A DNA stretch of 58,913 nt, taken from positions 1 through 58,913 of the forward strand of contig NZ_RZIS01000016.1 in the NCBI RefSeq assembly GCF_005281835.1, given 5' to 3'. The stretch's first letter is position 1; each line of letters begins with the position of its first letter. Below are positions 1 through 8,735 of this stretch, one piece after another. Below the pieces are notes generated by a model that did not search any database, had not been told where the DNA came from, and was given only the letters and a program-made list of their open reading frames with translations. Both the position numbers and the translations under genes were made by a program. This DNA comes from Vibrio profundi (GTDB lineage Bacteria; Pseudomonadota; Gammaproteobacteria; Enterobacterales; Vibrionaceae).

Positions 1-1202
1 GATGGGTCTTCAGCTGAAACAGACTTAGAACCAGACCACATAGTCAGGTTAGAAGGTGCTAGGTCAGCAGAACCGCCTAGGAATTCAGGTAGCATAGCAC
101 CGAATGCTTCTAGAGCGTTTTGAGACGCTTTACGTGAAGCGATGTTTGCTGGGTTAGCTTGAAGATCAGCAATGATTGCGTTTGCTTTTTCTTCCCACTC
201 AGCTGGTAGGCCACCACTTACGCGGCGTTTGAATTCAGCTGCCAGCTCAGGGTATGCTGCTTCATAAGCTGCAAGTTTCTCGTTCCACGCTGCTTCCTTA
301 GCTGCGCCTGCTTCTTTCGCATCCCACTCTGAGTAAACTTCCGACGGAATTTCAAAAGGACCGTGCTCCCAACCTAATTCTTTACGTGTTGCTGCAATTT
401 CTTCAGCGCCTAGTGGTGCACCGTGACAGTCGTGCGAACCTGATTTGTTCGGAGAACCGAAACCAATGATAGTCTTAGTACAGATTAGAGTCGGACGACC
501 AGTTTCAGCTTTAGCTGCTTCGATAGCTGCGTTGATTGCTTCTGGATCGTGGCCGTCTACTGCTGGGATTACGTGCCAGCCGTACGCTTCAAAACGTTTT
601 GGCGTGTCGTCAGAGAACCAACCTTCAACTTCACCATCGATAGAAATGCCGTTGTCATCCCAGAAAGCAACTAGCTTACCAAGACCTAGCGTACCCGCTA
701 GAGAACATGCTTCGTGAGAAATACCTTCCATCAGACAGCCATCACCCATGAATGCATAAGTGAAGTGGTCAACGATGTCGTGGCCTTCTTTGTTGAATTG
801 CGCAGCCAGAGTTTTCTCTGCCATCGCCATACCAACTGCGTTAGTGATGCCTTGGCCTAGAGGACCAGTAGTTGTTTCGATACCTGGTGCGTAGCCGTAC
901 TCTGGGTGACCTGGAGTCTTAGAGTGAAGCTGACGGAAGTTCTTAAGATCTTCAATTGAAAGCTCGTAACCTGCTAGGTGAAGCAGAGAGTAAATCAGCA
1001 TAGAGCCGTGGCCGTTTGAAAGTACGAAACGGTCGCGGTCAGCCCACTCTGGGTTTGATGGGTTGTGGTTTAGGTGAGAACGCCAAAGAACTTCAGCGAT
1101 GTCAGCCATACCCATAGGTGCGCCTGGGTGGCCAGAGTTTGCTTGTTGTACGCCGTCCATGCTTAGAGCACGAATAGCGTTAGCTAGATGTTTGCGATTC
1201 AT
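1..1202 (-). CDS. tkt: Transketolase, N-terminal part (cut by window edge)
   Basis: Thiamine-diphosphate enzyme that moves two-carbon ketol units between sugar phosphates in the non-oxidative pentose phosphate pathway (cytoplasmic). Translating the minus strand from the ATG at 1202 gives about 400 of the usual ~665 residues; the C-terminal part lies beyond base 1. Visible family motifs are SGHPGAPMGMAD near residue 24, GHGSMLIYSLLHL, and the TPP/Mg motif MGDGCLMEGISHE near residue 150 followed by WDDNGISIDG. It lies 88 bp downstream of the transaldolase gene on the same strand, so the two probably form one operon controlled by the divergent SorC-type regulator. Identification is secure; the exact isozyme is not. 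Confidence 0.96.
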   Translation of the reverse strand, partial: MNRKHLANAIRALSMDGVQQANSGHPGAPMGMADIAEVLWRSHLNHNPSNPEWADRDRFVLSNGHGSMLIYSLLHLAGYELSIEDLKNFRQLHSKTPGHPEYGYAPGIETTTGPLGQGITNAVGMAMAEKTLAAQFNKEGHDIVDHFTYAFMGDGCLMEGISHEACSLAGTLGLGKLVAFWDDNGISIDGEVEGWFSDDTPKRFEAYGWHVIPAVDGHDPEAINAAIEAAKAETGRPTLICTKTIIGFGSPNKSGSHDCHGAPLGAEEIAATRKELGWEHGPFEIPSEVYSEWDAKEAGAAKEAAWNEKLAAYEAAYPELAAEFKRRVSGGLPAEWEEKANAIIADLQANPANIASRKASQNALEAFGAMLPEFLGGSADLAPSNLTMWSGSKSVSAEDP

Positions 1203-1246
1203 AGAAACTTCCGAATAAAAATTAAGAAAAACAAATTGGATAAAAG

Positions 1247-1269
1247 TAGGGGAACTGAACGTTCCCCTA
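1247..1269 (-). terminator. Hairpin between tal and tkt
   Basis: A perfect 9-bp inverted repeat (TAGGGGAAC / GTTCCCCTA) with a 5-nt loop sits in the tal-tkt gap. Read on the minus strand it is followed by CTTTTATCC, a weak T-tract. It could be a partial terminator or an mRNA-stabilising stem that sets the tal:tkt ratio. Confidence 0.5.
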
Positions 1270-1290
1270 TTTGTAATTGGTTAGAGCTGA

Positions 1291-2241
1291 TTACAGTTTA
1301 GCTGCAATCATGTCTTCTAGTTTACCTTGGTCAACTGCGAAGTTACGGATACCTTCAGCTAGTTTCTCTACAGCCATTGCGTCTTGGTTGTGATCCCATA
1401 GGAACTCAGCGTGAGTCATTGCAGCTGGACGCTCTTTAGTACCGTTAGAGTCGATAAGCTTCTCTACAACGTCGCCTTCTGCAGCTTCTAGTTCAGCTAG
1501 AAGTTGTGGAGCGATAGTTAGACGGTCACAGCCAGCAAGTTCAAGGATCTCGCCGATGTTACGGAAGCTTGCACCCATAACAACAGTTTTGTAGCCGTGC
1601 TCTTTGTAGTAGTTGTAGATGTTAGAAACTGATACTACGCCTGGATCTTCTGAAGCTTCAAAATCACGACCTTCTTTCGCTTTGTACCAGTCCATGATAC
1701 GACCTACGAAAGGAGAGATTAGGAATACGCCAGCTTCAGCACAAGCACGAGCTTGAGCGAAAGAGAATAGAAGCGTTAGGTTACAGTTGATGCCTTCTTT
1801 CTCTAGGATTTCAGCAGCGCGGATACCTTCCCAAGTAGAAGCCAGTTTGATAAGGATGCGGTCGTTAGTGATGCCAGCGTCGTTGTACATTTTGATAAGT
1901 TGACGAGCTTTAGCAACGCTGCCTTCCATATCGTAAGAAAGACGAGCATCAACTTCAGTTGAGATACGGCCAGGAACTACTTTAAGGATTTCTTTACCGA
2001 TGTTCACGTTAAGCATGTCACAAGTGTCTTGAACTTGTTGTGCTTTGTCGTCGCTTTGCGCTTTAGCGTATTCGATAGAAGCATCAATTAGAGGAGCGTA
2101 CTCAGCAATTTGAGCAGCCTTAAGAATTAGAGAAGGGTTAGTTGTTGCATCTTCAGGAGTGTACTTTGCGATAGCTTCGATGTCGCCAGTGTCAGCTACA
2201 ACAGTAGTCAGTTTACGAAGTTGCTCTAATTTGTTGCTCAT
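1291..2241 (-). CDS. tal: Transaldolase (TalB type)
   Basis: Class I aldolase-type enzyme of the non-oxidative pentose phosphate pathway that transfers dihydroxyacetone units through a Schiff-base lysine. The 316-residue protein has the usual TalB length and N-terminus (MSNKLEQLRKLT). The catalytic lysine lies in RILIKLASTWEGIRAAE, near residue 131, and PFVGRIMDWYK is also typical. An ATG three codons upstream (2250) exists, but AGGAT abuts it; the same AGGAT is correctly spaced for the ATG at 2241, which was chosen. It is followed by tkt on the same strand and is divergent from the SorC-family regulator across an operator-rich gap. Confidence 0.97.
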   Translation of the reverse strand: MSNKLEQLRKLTTVVADTGDIEAIAKYTPEDATTNPSLILKAAQIAEYAPLIDASIEYAKAQSDDKAQQVQDTCDMLNVNIGKEILKVVPGRISTEVDARLSYDMEGSVAKARQLIKMYNDAGITNDRILIKLASTWEGIRAAEILEKEGINCNLTLLFSFAQARACAEAGVFLISPFVGRIMDWYKAKEGRDFEASEDPGVVSVSNIYNYYKEHGYKTVVMGASFRNIGEILELAGCDRLTIAPQLLAELEAAEGDVVEKLIDSNGTKERPAAMTHAEFLWDHNQDAMAVEKLAEGIRNFAVDQGKLEDMIAAKL

Positions 2242-2337
2242 TATGATCATCCTATGTCTTGGGCATCACTTTATTAGGAATAAAGTGTGGGCATTTGCAA
2301 GCTAACGAGTGAATTCATGACCGCGAATTTTACGGTG

Positions 2338-2402
2338 CATTTGCTCACAAGTTTAAATTTTCAATTGAGCGAACATTTGTCTCGAACATTTGATCGCTCA
2401 AT
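2338..2402. promoter_or_regulatory. Operator-like inverted repeats upstream of tal
   Basis: A perfect 9-bp inverted repeat (ATTGAGCGA at 2364-2372, TCGCTCAAT at 2394-2402) encloses two copies of GAACATTTG. Just to the left, 2338-2354 reads CATTTGCTCACAAGTTT. The motif recurs inverted at 2589-2609. Repeated CAAATGTTC and TGAGC elements between a SorC-family regulator and its probable targets suggest its binding sites. The rest of the 450-bp gap (2242-2698) is AT-rich and shows no gene. Confidence 0.5.
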
Positions 2403-2588
2403 GAGTAAATGATGTGGTCATATTTATCTGATCTCTGGATAAAGTCAATTGCTAATGGCCCGTTTAGGTGACATTAATCAAATATATTTATCATCAATAG
2501 CCATAAGGCTTTCAAGCAAACGTTTAGCGATATTCCGATGTTTAATATTGGCTGTAATTAGCATTCGTTTTTATGCTGAGAAAATGTA

Positions 2589-2609
2589 ACTTGTGTGAGC
2601 AAATGTTCG
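2589..2609 (+). promoter_or_regulatory. Second operator-like site near the SorC-family gene
   Basis: ACTTGTGTGAGCAAATGTTCG is close to the reverse complement of the element at 2338-2354 (ACTTGTGAGCAAATG) and carries the same CAAATGTTC core as the tal-side repeats. It lies about 90 bp upstream of the regulator start, so autoregulation is plausible. Inferred from repetition only. Confidence 0.4.
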
Positions 2610-2698
2610 GTTGGTATACTCAATGTGAACATGAAATTAAGGCGAACTGAGTTTGTTCCCTTAGGTAAATTAATTGTTAATGGCTGGTTGAATAGAAT

Positions 2699-3715
2699 AT
2701 GACAAGTAATATCCAAGATGTTTCAGAAGAAAATACCGATGTGTTGACTGAGATTGCGGTGGCGTATTATCAAGATGGTGCGACGCAGGAAGAAATCTCC
2801 AAAAAATTCTCAATCTCACGTGCAAAGGTAGGGCGAATGCTCAAGCAAGCTCGTGATGAAGGCATCGTTGATATTACGGTGAAGTATCACCCCGTATTCA
2901 GTGCCAAGATAGAACAAAGGTTAATAGAACGTTTTGGTGTGAAGCGTGCTTTAGTCGCTCTTGATCAGCCTAGAGAAGAACAGCAACGTTTGCAGGTAGC
3001 TGGGTTAGTATCTAAGTACCTAACGAGTTCGCTTAAAAACGGCATGGTTGTGACGGTTGGGCAGGGGCGAAATGTGTCTGCGGTCGCGCACCATGTGGGT
3101 GTGATTACCCCTCGTGATTGTAAGTTCGTGTGCGGTATCGGTGGTATTCACCCTAGAGGCGGCATGTTTAACGCTGACCATATCTGTCGTCAGTTAGCGA
3201 AAAAGTACGGCGGTAGCTCGGAAACTCTCTATGCCCCAGCTTATGCGGAAAACAAAGACCAAAAGATGGCTTTCATGCAAAATGCCACCGTAAAGCAAAC
3301 GCTCGATTTAGCACGTAAAGCCGACGTCGCGTTAGTGGGTATCGGTGATATGAGTGAAAACAGCTATATGGTGGATTTAGGGTGGTTTACCGCTGATGAA
3401 GTGGTTCAGTCCCGTTTGCATCAAGGTGTGGTTGGCGATTTCGCAGGTTACGACTTTTTTGATGTGCATGGCCAAGCCGCTAATACAGTAATGAGTGACC
3501 GTGTTATAGGTCTTGGACTAGAGGAATTTCGTTCTATCTCGGAGGTGATCGCGATAGCTGCTGAAAACAGTAAGCCGTTAGCTCTACTTGGAGCGTTGAG
3601 AACTGGGGTAGTGGATGTGATTGCAACCAGTGTAAGTAACGCCTTGACGGTACTTAACCTTGATGAACAAATGCAAAACAGTGTGTTAGCGGATAATCAG
3701 CAACCCGAAGCTTAG
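2699..3715 (+). CDS. SorC-family sugar-binding transcriptional regulator
   Basis: Likely regulator of the adjacent tal-tkt pair. Of 338 residues, about 18-60 form a helix-turn-helix (AVAYYQDGATQEEISKKFSISRAKVGRMLK), typical of SorC/DeoR-like regulators. About 65-320 match the sugar-phosphate-binding SorC domain (VVTVGQGRNVSAVA, VCGIGGIHPRGG, DVALVGIGDMSE). Members of this family are tetramers that respond to phosphorylated sugars; the effector cannot be read from sequence. No strong Shine-Dalgarno precedes the ATG at 2699, but it fits the family N-terminus. The gene is transcribed divergently from tal, and repeated motifs in the shared gap look like its operators. It ends at a long hairpin facing the convergent GGDEF-EAL gene. 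Confidence 0.88.
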   Translation: MTSNIQDVSEENTDVLTEIAVAYYQDGATQEEISKKFSISRAKVGRMLKQARDEGIVDITVKYHPVFSAKIEQRLIERFGVKRALVALDQPREEQQRLQVAGLVSKYLTSSLKNGMVVTVGQGRNVSAVAHHVGVITPRDCKFVCGIGGIHPRGGMFNADHICRQLAKKYGGSSETLYAPAYAENKDQKMAFMQNATVKQTLDLARKADVALVGIGDMSENSYMVDLGWFTADEVVQSRLHQGVVGDFAGYDFFDVHGQAANTVMSDRVIGLGLEEFRSISEVIAIAAENSKPLALLGALRTGVVDVIATSVSNALTVLNLDEQMQNSVLADNQQPEA

Positions 3716-3747
3716 CTACCACTTAAGGTAATTCGTTCATGCATGGA

Positions 3748-3791
3748 CTAAGCACAAACAGTTAATTTAAGGTGTAACTGTCTGTGCTTAG
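3748..3791. terminator. Long hairpin between convergent genes
   Basis: A 17-bp stem with one mismatch (3748-3764 with 3775-3791) and a 10-nt loop separates the SorC-type gene from the convergent GGDEF-EAL gene. There is no strong T-run, so it may be a weak terminator or a transcript-end stabiliser working in both directions. Confidence 0.55.
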
Positions 3792-3826
3792 TGTTTAGGC
3801 TGGAAAAGCAGTAACTATAAGAAGGG

Positions 3827-6106
3827 TTAGGCGGTTGCCAGTTCTTCTGCTCTCATTATGTAATCAGTGAGCTGCTTAGGGTTCAGTGGTTTGGAAAATA
3901 GGTAGCCTTGTAACACATCGCAATTCATATTTCTTAATAACGCCGCGTGCTGCGGTGACTCAACGCCTTCCGCTACCACCTGCATGTTCAACATCTTGCC
4001 AATCTCTATGATGTGTTTGACCATTTCTAACAAGGTTGGGTCTGAGTTGATGTTGAAAACAAAGCTCTGGTCGATTTTGAGTTCATTTAGAGGCAGTTCT
4101 TTCAAAATATTCAGCGATGAATATCCTGTTCCAAAATCATCTAACGATGTCTTGATACCTAATGAGCGTAATTCGGTAAGCCTTGCTTTAATAATTTGGA
4201 TGTCGTTGACCATCATGGTTTCCGTTAGCTCTAGCGTGAGCAAGTGTTTCGGAAACTGGATCTCTTTTATCTGCTGCATTAGCTCAGGGATGAAGTTATC
4301 TAAGGTTAATTGCTGAACAGAAATGTTGATCGATAAATCAAACTCTCGCCCGGTTGCTTGTTGGATTTGGGCGATGTCGGTCAGAGATTGTTTGATGATC
4401 CGTTGGCCTAACTTTGGCATTTGACCCGTAGATTCCGCAATTTCAATAAATTCCTGTGGAGATACTTGGCCTAGATCTTTGTCATGCCAACGTACGAGTG
4501 CTTCGACACCATGCAATGAGCCATCATTATTGAGTTGAGGTTGGTAGTACATATAGATGTCGTTGCAAAGGATCGCATTTCGAAGCTTGTGCTCCACTTT
4601 AAGTTTTTGCAGGTGCTTGTGTTGCAGTTCTGCAGTAAAGAATGTCACCGTATTCTTGGTGGTTTTACTTTTGAACATGGCAAAATCCGCGTTACAGCGC
4701 AGCTCTTCAATAGTCTTTCCATCAAACGGGAACTGAGCAACACCTACACTCGCACTGATCACTAGGTTGTGTTCATCGACTGAGAAAGGCTGGTGTAAGT
4801 GATTCATTAAGTCACCAACTAGGTTTTCAATATCTTCCTGATCAACGACATGTGTAAGTAGCAGGAATTCATCACCAGACTCGTGTACGAGCAGCCCTTT
4901 TTCAGGTACATGCTTTTTAATTCGCTCGGCAACACACCGAAGCATGTTGTCACCTGTCGCATGACCATAAGCATCATTGACGCCTTTAAAATTGTCTAAG
5001 TCGATATAAATTAAGGTAAAAGGCTTTTTAATGTTGTTTGTCCATCTATGAGCCTTAGATTGAAAATAAATACGGTTAGGCAGTTCTGTGAGCAAATTAT
5101 GGTTGGCGCGATGGATCAATTGTTCGCGCTTTTCTCTTTCGCTGGTAGTGATCTTTTTAAATAAGATGAACAACACGGCATGCACGGTAATGAAAATGCA
5201 TAGTGCCAATATGAAAGAGGGCAAGAACTGTTTAATTAGATATTTGGACTCGACCTTAGATACGATCCACATATTGAAGTCTTGATCGTAGGTGAGGGAG
5301 GTTTGGGAAGACTCGTCAGACAAATTGATACGTAACGTGAATATTCTGCCCGTTTCGCGAGCCGTTTTCATCGTAATGTGAAACTTTTCGAAGAATTGCT
5401 TGGCCATTGATACGTGATTTTCTGATCCGATAGCGACGCTGTAATCGCGCTTACGTGTGTTCTCACTTGAGTAAAACTGGATAAAACCATCGTTACGAAT
5501 GATACCGACTTCGTTGTGCGGCCCTAAGTGTGGAGAAGAGTTGAATATCTTAGACTCATCAATCGTTAACGCGGCCGCCATAACAATTAAAGGTTGATTA
5601 TTGGCATCACGGACGGCGAATCGAGCAGGGATCAGGTTAGATTTCAAGTGATTACCATAGATGGTACGACCTAATATCATATTGGGTGAGCTAAGAGCCC
5701 TTAAGAATGAATCTCTCGTTTCTGGGCGTTCTAAATAACTGGTTTTACTTTCTTCGGAAAGGTTGGAGCTTGTCGTCAGCAAGTGACCACGAGTGCTGAG
5801 AACTTTTATCCCTTTAATCTCATTTTGATTCGCGATCACTTTATCTAAAAGTTGAATCGCACTTTCTTTTTCTCCACGGGAAAGCTGGCTGTGGATCTGT
5901 TGTCCCAGCACTTCTAAAAACGATTCTTGGGTTTTGAGTAATGAGTTTACAGAGTTGGAAAAGGACGACACTTGGTTTTCTTGCGCAAGGTGGATCCGTT
6001 GCAGATTGTTGTGCCATAAGTTGTAAGATACCCACGCCATTACCGCAATACTCAGTCCCAGTATCACTTGATAAAAATGCCAGACGTTATAACTTTTCCT
6101 TTTCAT
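3827..6106 (-). CDS. Membrane GGDEF-EAL protein, probable c-di-GMP phosphodiesterase
   Basis: Inner-membrane c-di-GMP enzyme of 759 residues. A transmembrane helix at about 10-29, a periplasmic Cache-like sensor region to about 295, a second helix at about 296-318, then GGDEF (about 335-500) and EAL (about 515-755). The GGDEF site reads SGDEF, with the first glycine replaced, so cyclase activity is uncertain. The EAL site looks complete: VEALVRW, LELTETMM, DDFGTGYSSL, VVAEGVES and QGYLFSKPL. Net activity is therefore probably hydrolysis, with the GGDEF domain perhaps binding GTP as an activator. It is a tandem paralogue of the next gene (6398-8674), with the same architecture and a gap of about 290 bp that shows no gene. 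The ligand sensed is unknown. Confidence 0.93.
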   Translation of the reverse strand: MKRKSYNVWHFYQVILGLSIAVMAWVSYNLWHNNLQRIHLAQENQVSSFSNSVNSLLKTQESFLEVLGQQIHSQLSRGEKESAIQLLDKVIANQNEIKGIKVLSTRGHLLTTSSNLSEESKTSYLERPETRDSFLRALSSPNMILGRTIYGNHLKSNLIPARFAVRDANNQPLIVMAAALTIDESKIFNSSPHLGPHNEVGIIRNDGFIQFYSSENTRKRDYSVAIGSENHVSMAKQFFEKFHITMKTARETGRIFTLRINLSDESSQTSLTYDQDFNMWIVSKVESKYLIKQFLPSFILALCIFITVHAVLFILFKKITTSEREKREQLIHRANHNLLTELPNRIYFQSKAHRWTNNIKKPFTLIYIDLDNFKGVNDAYGHATGDNMLRCVAERIKKHVPEKGLLVHESGDEFLLLTHVVDQEDIENLVGDLMNHLHQPFSVDEHNLVISASVGVAQFPFDGKTIEELRCNADFAMFKSKTTKNTVTFFTAELQHKHLQKLKVEHKLRNAILCNDIYMYYQPQLNNDGSLHGVEALVRWHDKDLGQVSPQEFIEIAESTGQMPKLGQRIIKQSLTDIAQIQQATGREFDLSINISVQQLTLDNFIPELMQQIKEIQFPKHLLTLELTETMMVNDIQIIKARLTELRSLGIKTSLDDFGTGYSSLNILKELPLNELKIDQSFVFNINSDPTLLEMVKHIIEIGKMLNMQVVAEGVESPQHAALLRNMNCDVLQGYLFSKPLNPKQLTDYIMRAEELATA

Positions 6107-6397
6107 CCTTGTGCTCTCTACTTCCTAACTCGTCACATCGATAAATACGTTATAGCACACTATTCTGTATTTTATCGATGGTTACCTCTTAAGTGGCAAC
6201 AATACTGGCGATAATGTGACTATTTACACATTTACGTAATAATTTGAGGAAGAGAGCGAGGGAAAACTGTTGGGGGAGCTTTAGCGGATCGTAGGGTAGC
6301 CCCGCTTACTGATGGGCAATAATCATTTAAGAGTATGCGGGGAGAGCTGATCGATTTGGTTTATGTGATTCGGTGAGAGAGCGAATATTGACAGGTA

Positions 6398-8674
6398 TTA
6401 CTCAGCACTGGTGTCAGATAAATAATGGCTCAGTTCTTCAGCTGAAATCGGTTTGGAAAAGTAGTAGCCTTGCAGCAAATCACATTGGCACTGCTTGAGA
6501 ACACTGAAGTGTTCACTGGATTCAACGCCTTCTGCTAACACCACCATTCCAAAATTTTTACCAATTGCGATGATGTTTTGAACCATGGTTAATGACTGTT
6601 GGTCACAGTGAATGTTGTCGATAAAGCTTTTGTCGATTTTCAATTCGTCAATTGGTAGCGCTTTCAACATACTCAAAGAAGAATATCCAGTACCAAAGTC
6701 ATCAAGCGATATTTTGATGCCCTCATCATGCAGCGCTTCACAGATAGGCTTCACGTGGCCAAGATCTTCGATGAACAGGTTTTCTGTGATTTCTAAGGTC
6801 AGTAAGTTCTTATCGAAATTATATTTTTTTAGCGTATCGAGTAAGTGCAACGCAAAGTCTCTTTGCATGAATTGGCGTACAGAAATGTTGATCGATAAGC
6901 TGAATGTCTTCTGCTCTGAATGCTGCAAGCGAGCGATTTGCATGATGCTTGATTCAATAATGAAGCTGCCGAGCTTAGCCATTAAGCCTGAGCTTTCAGC
7001 TATCGGAATAAAAACGTCAGGTGGAATAAAACCAAGATCCTTATCAACCCAGCGAACTAAGGCTTCGACACCATGGATACAGCCATCCGCTTTGACTTGT
7101 GGTTGAAACACCATAAACAGCGTTTTGTTCTCTATTGCTAGGCGCAGTTTTTGTTCTACCTTCATTTTGAAAAGGTGAGATTCCTGCATTTCGGTCGTGA
7201 ATAAGCTGTAGGAGTTCTGTTCTTGTTTTGCGCGATACATAGCAATATCTGCAGCTCTCAACAAGCTATCCAAGTCGTTACCGTGTTTAGGGAAGCTTGA
7301 AATTCCGACGCTGCTGCTGAGTAAGAATTGTGCGCCGTTTACTTCGTAAGGTTCAGAAAGCGAGTTGATGACATTTAATGCGAGCTCTTTTAATTGCTCA
7401 GTATCGGTCGTTGGCGTTAGGAAAATAAACTCATCACTTGCTTCGCGCACTACCAAGCCGTTTTCTGGTTTAAAGTTGGTTAAGCGTGCCGAGACGAGCT
7501 TTAGGATTTTATCGCCAAAGTCATGACCGTGAGTATCATTCACACTTTTGAAGTTATCGATATCTATAAAGAGCAAAGAGAATGGCTTGGTTTTGTTTTC
7601 GAGCCACTGATGGATATGCATGCGCATGTAATGTCGATTCGGCAGCGAGGTGAGGGAATCGTGATTGGCTTGATACTCCAGCTTTTTACGAGCCTTTGCT
7701 TCACCTTTGGCAATGGAATTGACCAAAACGAAAAATGCAGTATGTAAAAGCAAGAACACCAATACGTACATACCAAACATAGAGAAGAATTGGCGGTCGA
7801 CGTAATTTAGATCAGTTCTACCGACCACCCAGAGATCGTAATTTCTTAGGTATTTTACTGTCACTAATGAATGTTGGTCTGGTTCAGCGAGCGTAACGGT
7901 ATAACTTTGGTTGCTTACTTGGACTTCTTCAATGGTGCTGGCGTGTTGTGCTCCTAGGTTGGCTAATACGGCTTTATACAATTGAGCATCGATAGGGGTT
8001 TCATAGATGGAGTCCATTTCGGTGTCGCTCGACCTGAATTGTCGATAGTGGTCAGTACGAACGATCAGCAGGTCGTTATAGCTCCCAGTATGTGTATCTT
8101 TTTGGAAAGCAATAACATCGTCGATTTTGAGCCCCGCGGTCATAACTGCTTTAACGCCTTCTCCGGGAATGCGAATCGCCTTACGGATAGGGATCACGTA
8201 GCTTTCGAGTGAGTTCTGGTAGTACGTTCGGCCAATGATCATTCGCTGGCTGTCTAGCGTTTCCAGAAAGGACAAGCGAGTGTGCTCTTCACTCATCAAA
8301 CTCGGTGTTTCGCTCAAATTTACATTAGAGGTGACAGAGATAAAGTGCCCATCAGGGTTGGCAATACCGAAAGCGGCTATAGCAGGGTGAACATCTAATA
8401 ATTTATTTAGAATAGGTCGAATTTGAATCGAGGCGGTTCGAGTGAAATCCGCTTGTTGGACTAGCTGATGGCCTACAACTTCAAGTAAGGCTTCTTGGCT
8501 AGTAAACAGAGAATTCACTGAGGTTGAAAACAGCTCGACTTGCAGTTGTTGCTGAAAGGCGAAATCTTTTCGGTTGGATTCCCATTTTAGATAGCCGTAC
8601 AAAGAAAAAAGTATCAAGGTGATTGGAAAGACTAATACATAGAGCATCCAGATATTTTTCTTAAATACGGCCAT
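6398..8674 (-). CDS. Membrane GGDEF-EAL protein, probable c-di-GMP phosphodiesterase (paralogue)
   Basis: Second member of a tandem pair, 758 residues. It shows an N-terminal helix (about 8-26), a periplasmic Cache-like region with FLETLDSQRMIIGRTYY, a second helix near 298-318, then GGDEF and EAL domains. The GGDEF motif has decayed to ASDEF, so cyclase activity is unlikely. The EAL residues are intact (VEALVRW, LEITENLF, DDFGTGYSSL, VLAEGVES, QGYYFSKP). The start was set at 8674 (MAVFKKNIW) because AGGGA lies 4-5 nt upstream and the N-terminus then aligns with its paralogue; an upstream ATG at 8719 has no comparable site. Probable c-di-GMP phosphodiesterase with an unknown periplasmic signal. 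Confidence 0.92.
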   Translation of the reverse strand: MAVFKKNIWMLYVLVFPITLILFSLYGYLKWESNRKDFAFQQQLQVELFSTSVNSLFTSQEALLEVVGHQLVQQADFTRTASIQIRPILNKLLDVHPAIAAFGIANPDGHFISVTSNVNLSETPSLMSEEHTRLSFLETLDSQRMIIGRTYYQNSLESYVIPIRKAIRIPGEGVKAVMTAGLKIDDVIAFQKDTHTGSYNDLLIVRTDHYRQFRSSDTEMDSIYETPIDAQLYKAVLANLGAQHASTIEEVQVSNQSYTVTLAEPDQHSLVTVKYLRNYDLWVVGRTDLNYVDRQFFSMFGMYVLVFLLLHTAFFVLVNSIAKGEAKARKKLEYQANHDSLTSLPNRHYMRMHIHQWLENKTKPFSLLFIDIDNFKSVNDTHGHDFGDKILKLVSARLTNFKPENGLVVREASDEFIFLTPTTDTEQLKELALNVINSLSEPYEVNGAQFLLSSSVGISSFPKHGNDLDSLLRAADIAMYRAKQEQNSYSLFTTEMQESHLFKMKVEQKLRLAIENKTLFMVFQPQVKADGCIHGVEALVRWVDKDLGFIPPDVFIPIAESSGLMAKLGSFIIESSIMQIARLQHSEQKTFSLSINISVRQFMQRDFALHLLDTLKKYNFDKNLLTLEITENLFIEDLGHVKPICEALHDEGIKISLDDFGTGYSSLSMLKALPIDELKIDKSFIDNIHCDQQSLTMVQNIIAIGKNFGMVVLAEGVESSEHFSVLKQCQCDLLQGYYFSKPISAEELSHYLSDTSAE

Positions 8675-8735
8675 AGTTTCCCTAATAGTTGGGGTTGGGT
8701 TCATCGAATATGAACCCAATTATCACTGCAAGTCG

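Noticed and set aside
2403..2588. Search for a small RNA or CRP site in the tal/regulator gap
   Set aside because: No convincing TGTGA-N6-TCACA site and no terminator that would end a small RNA.
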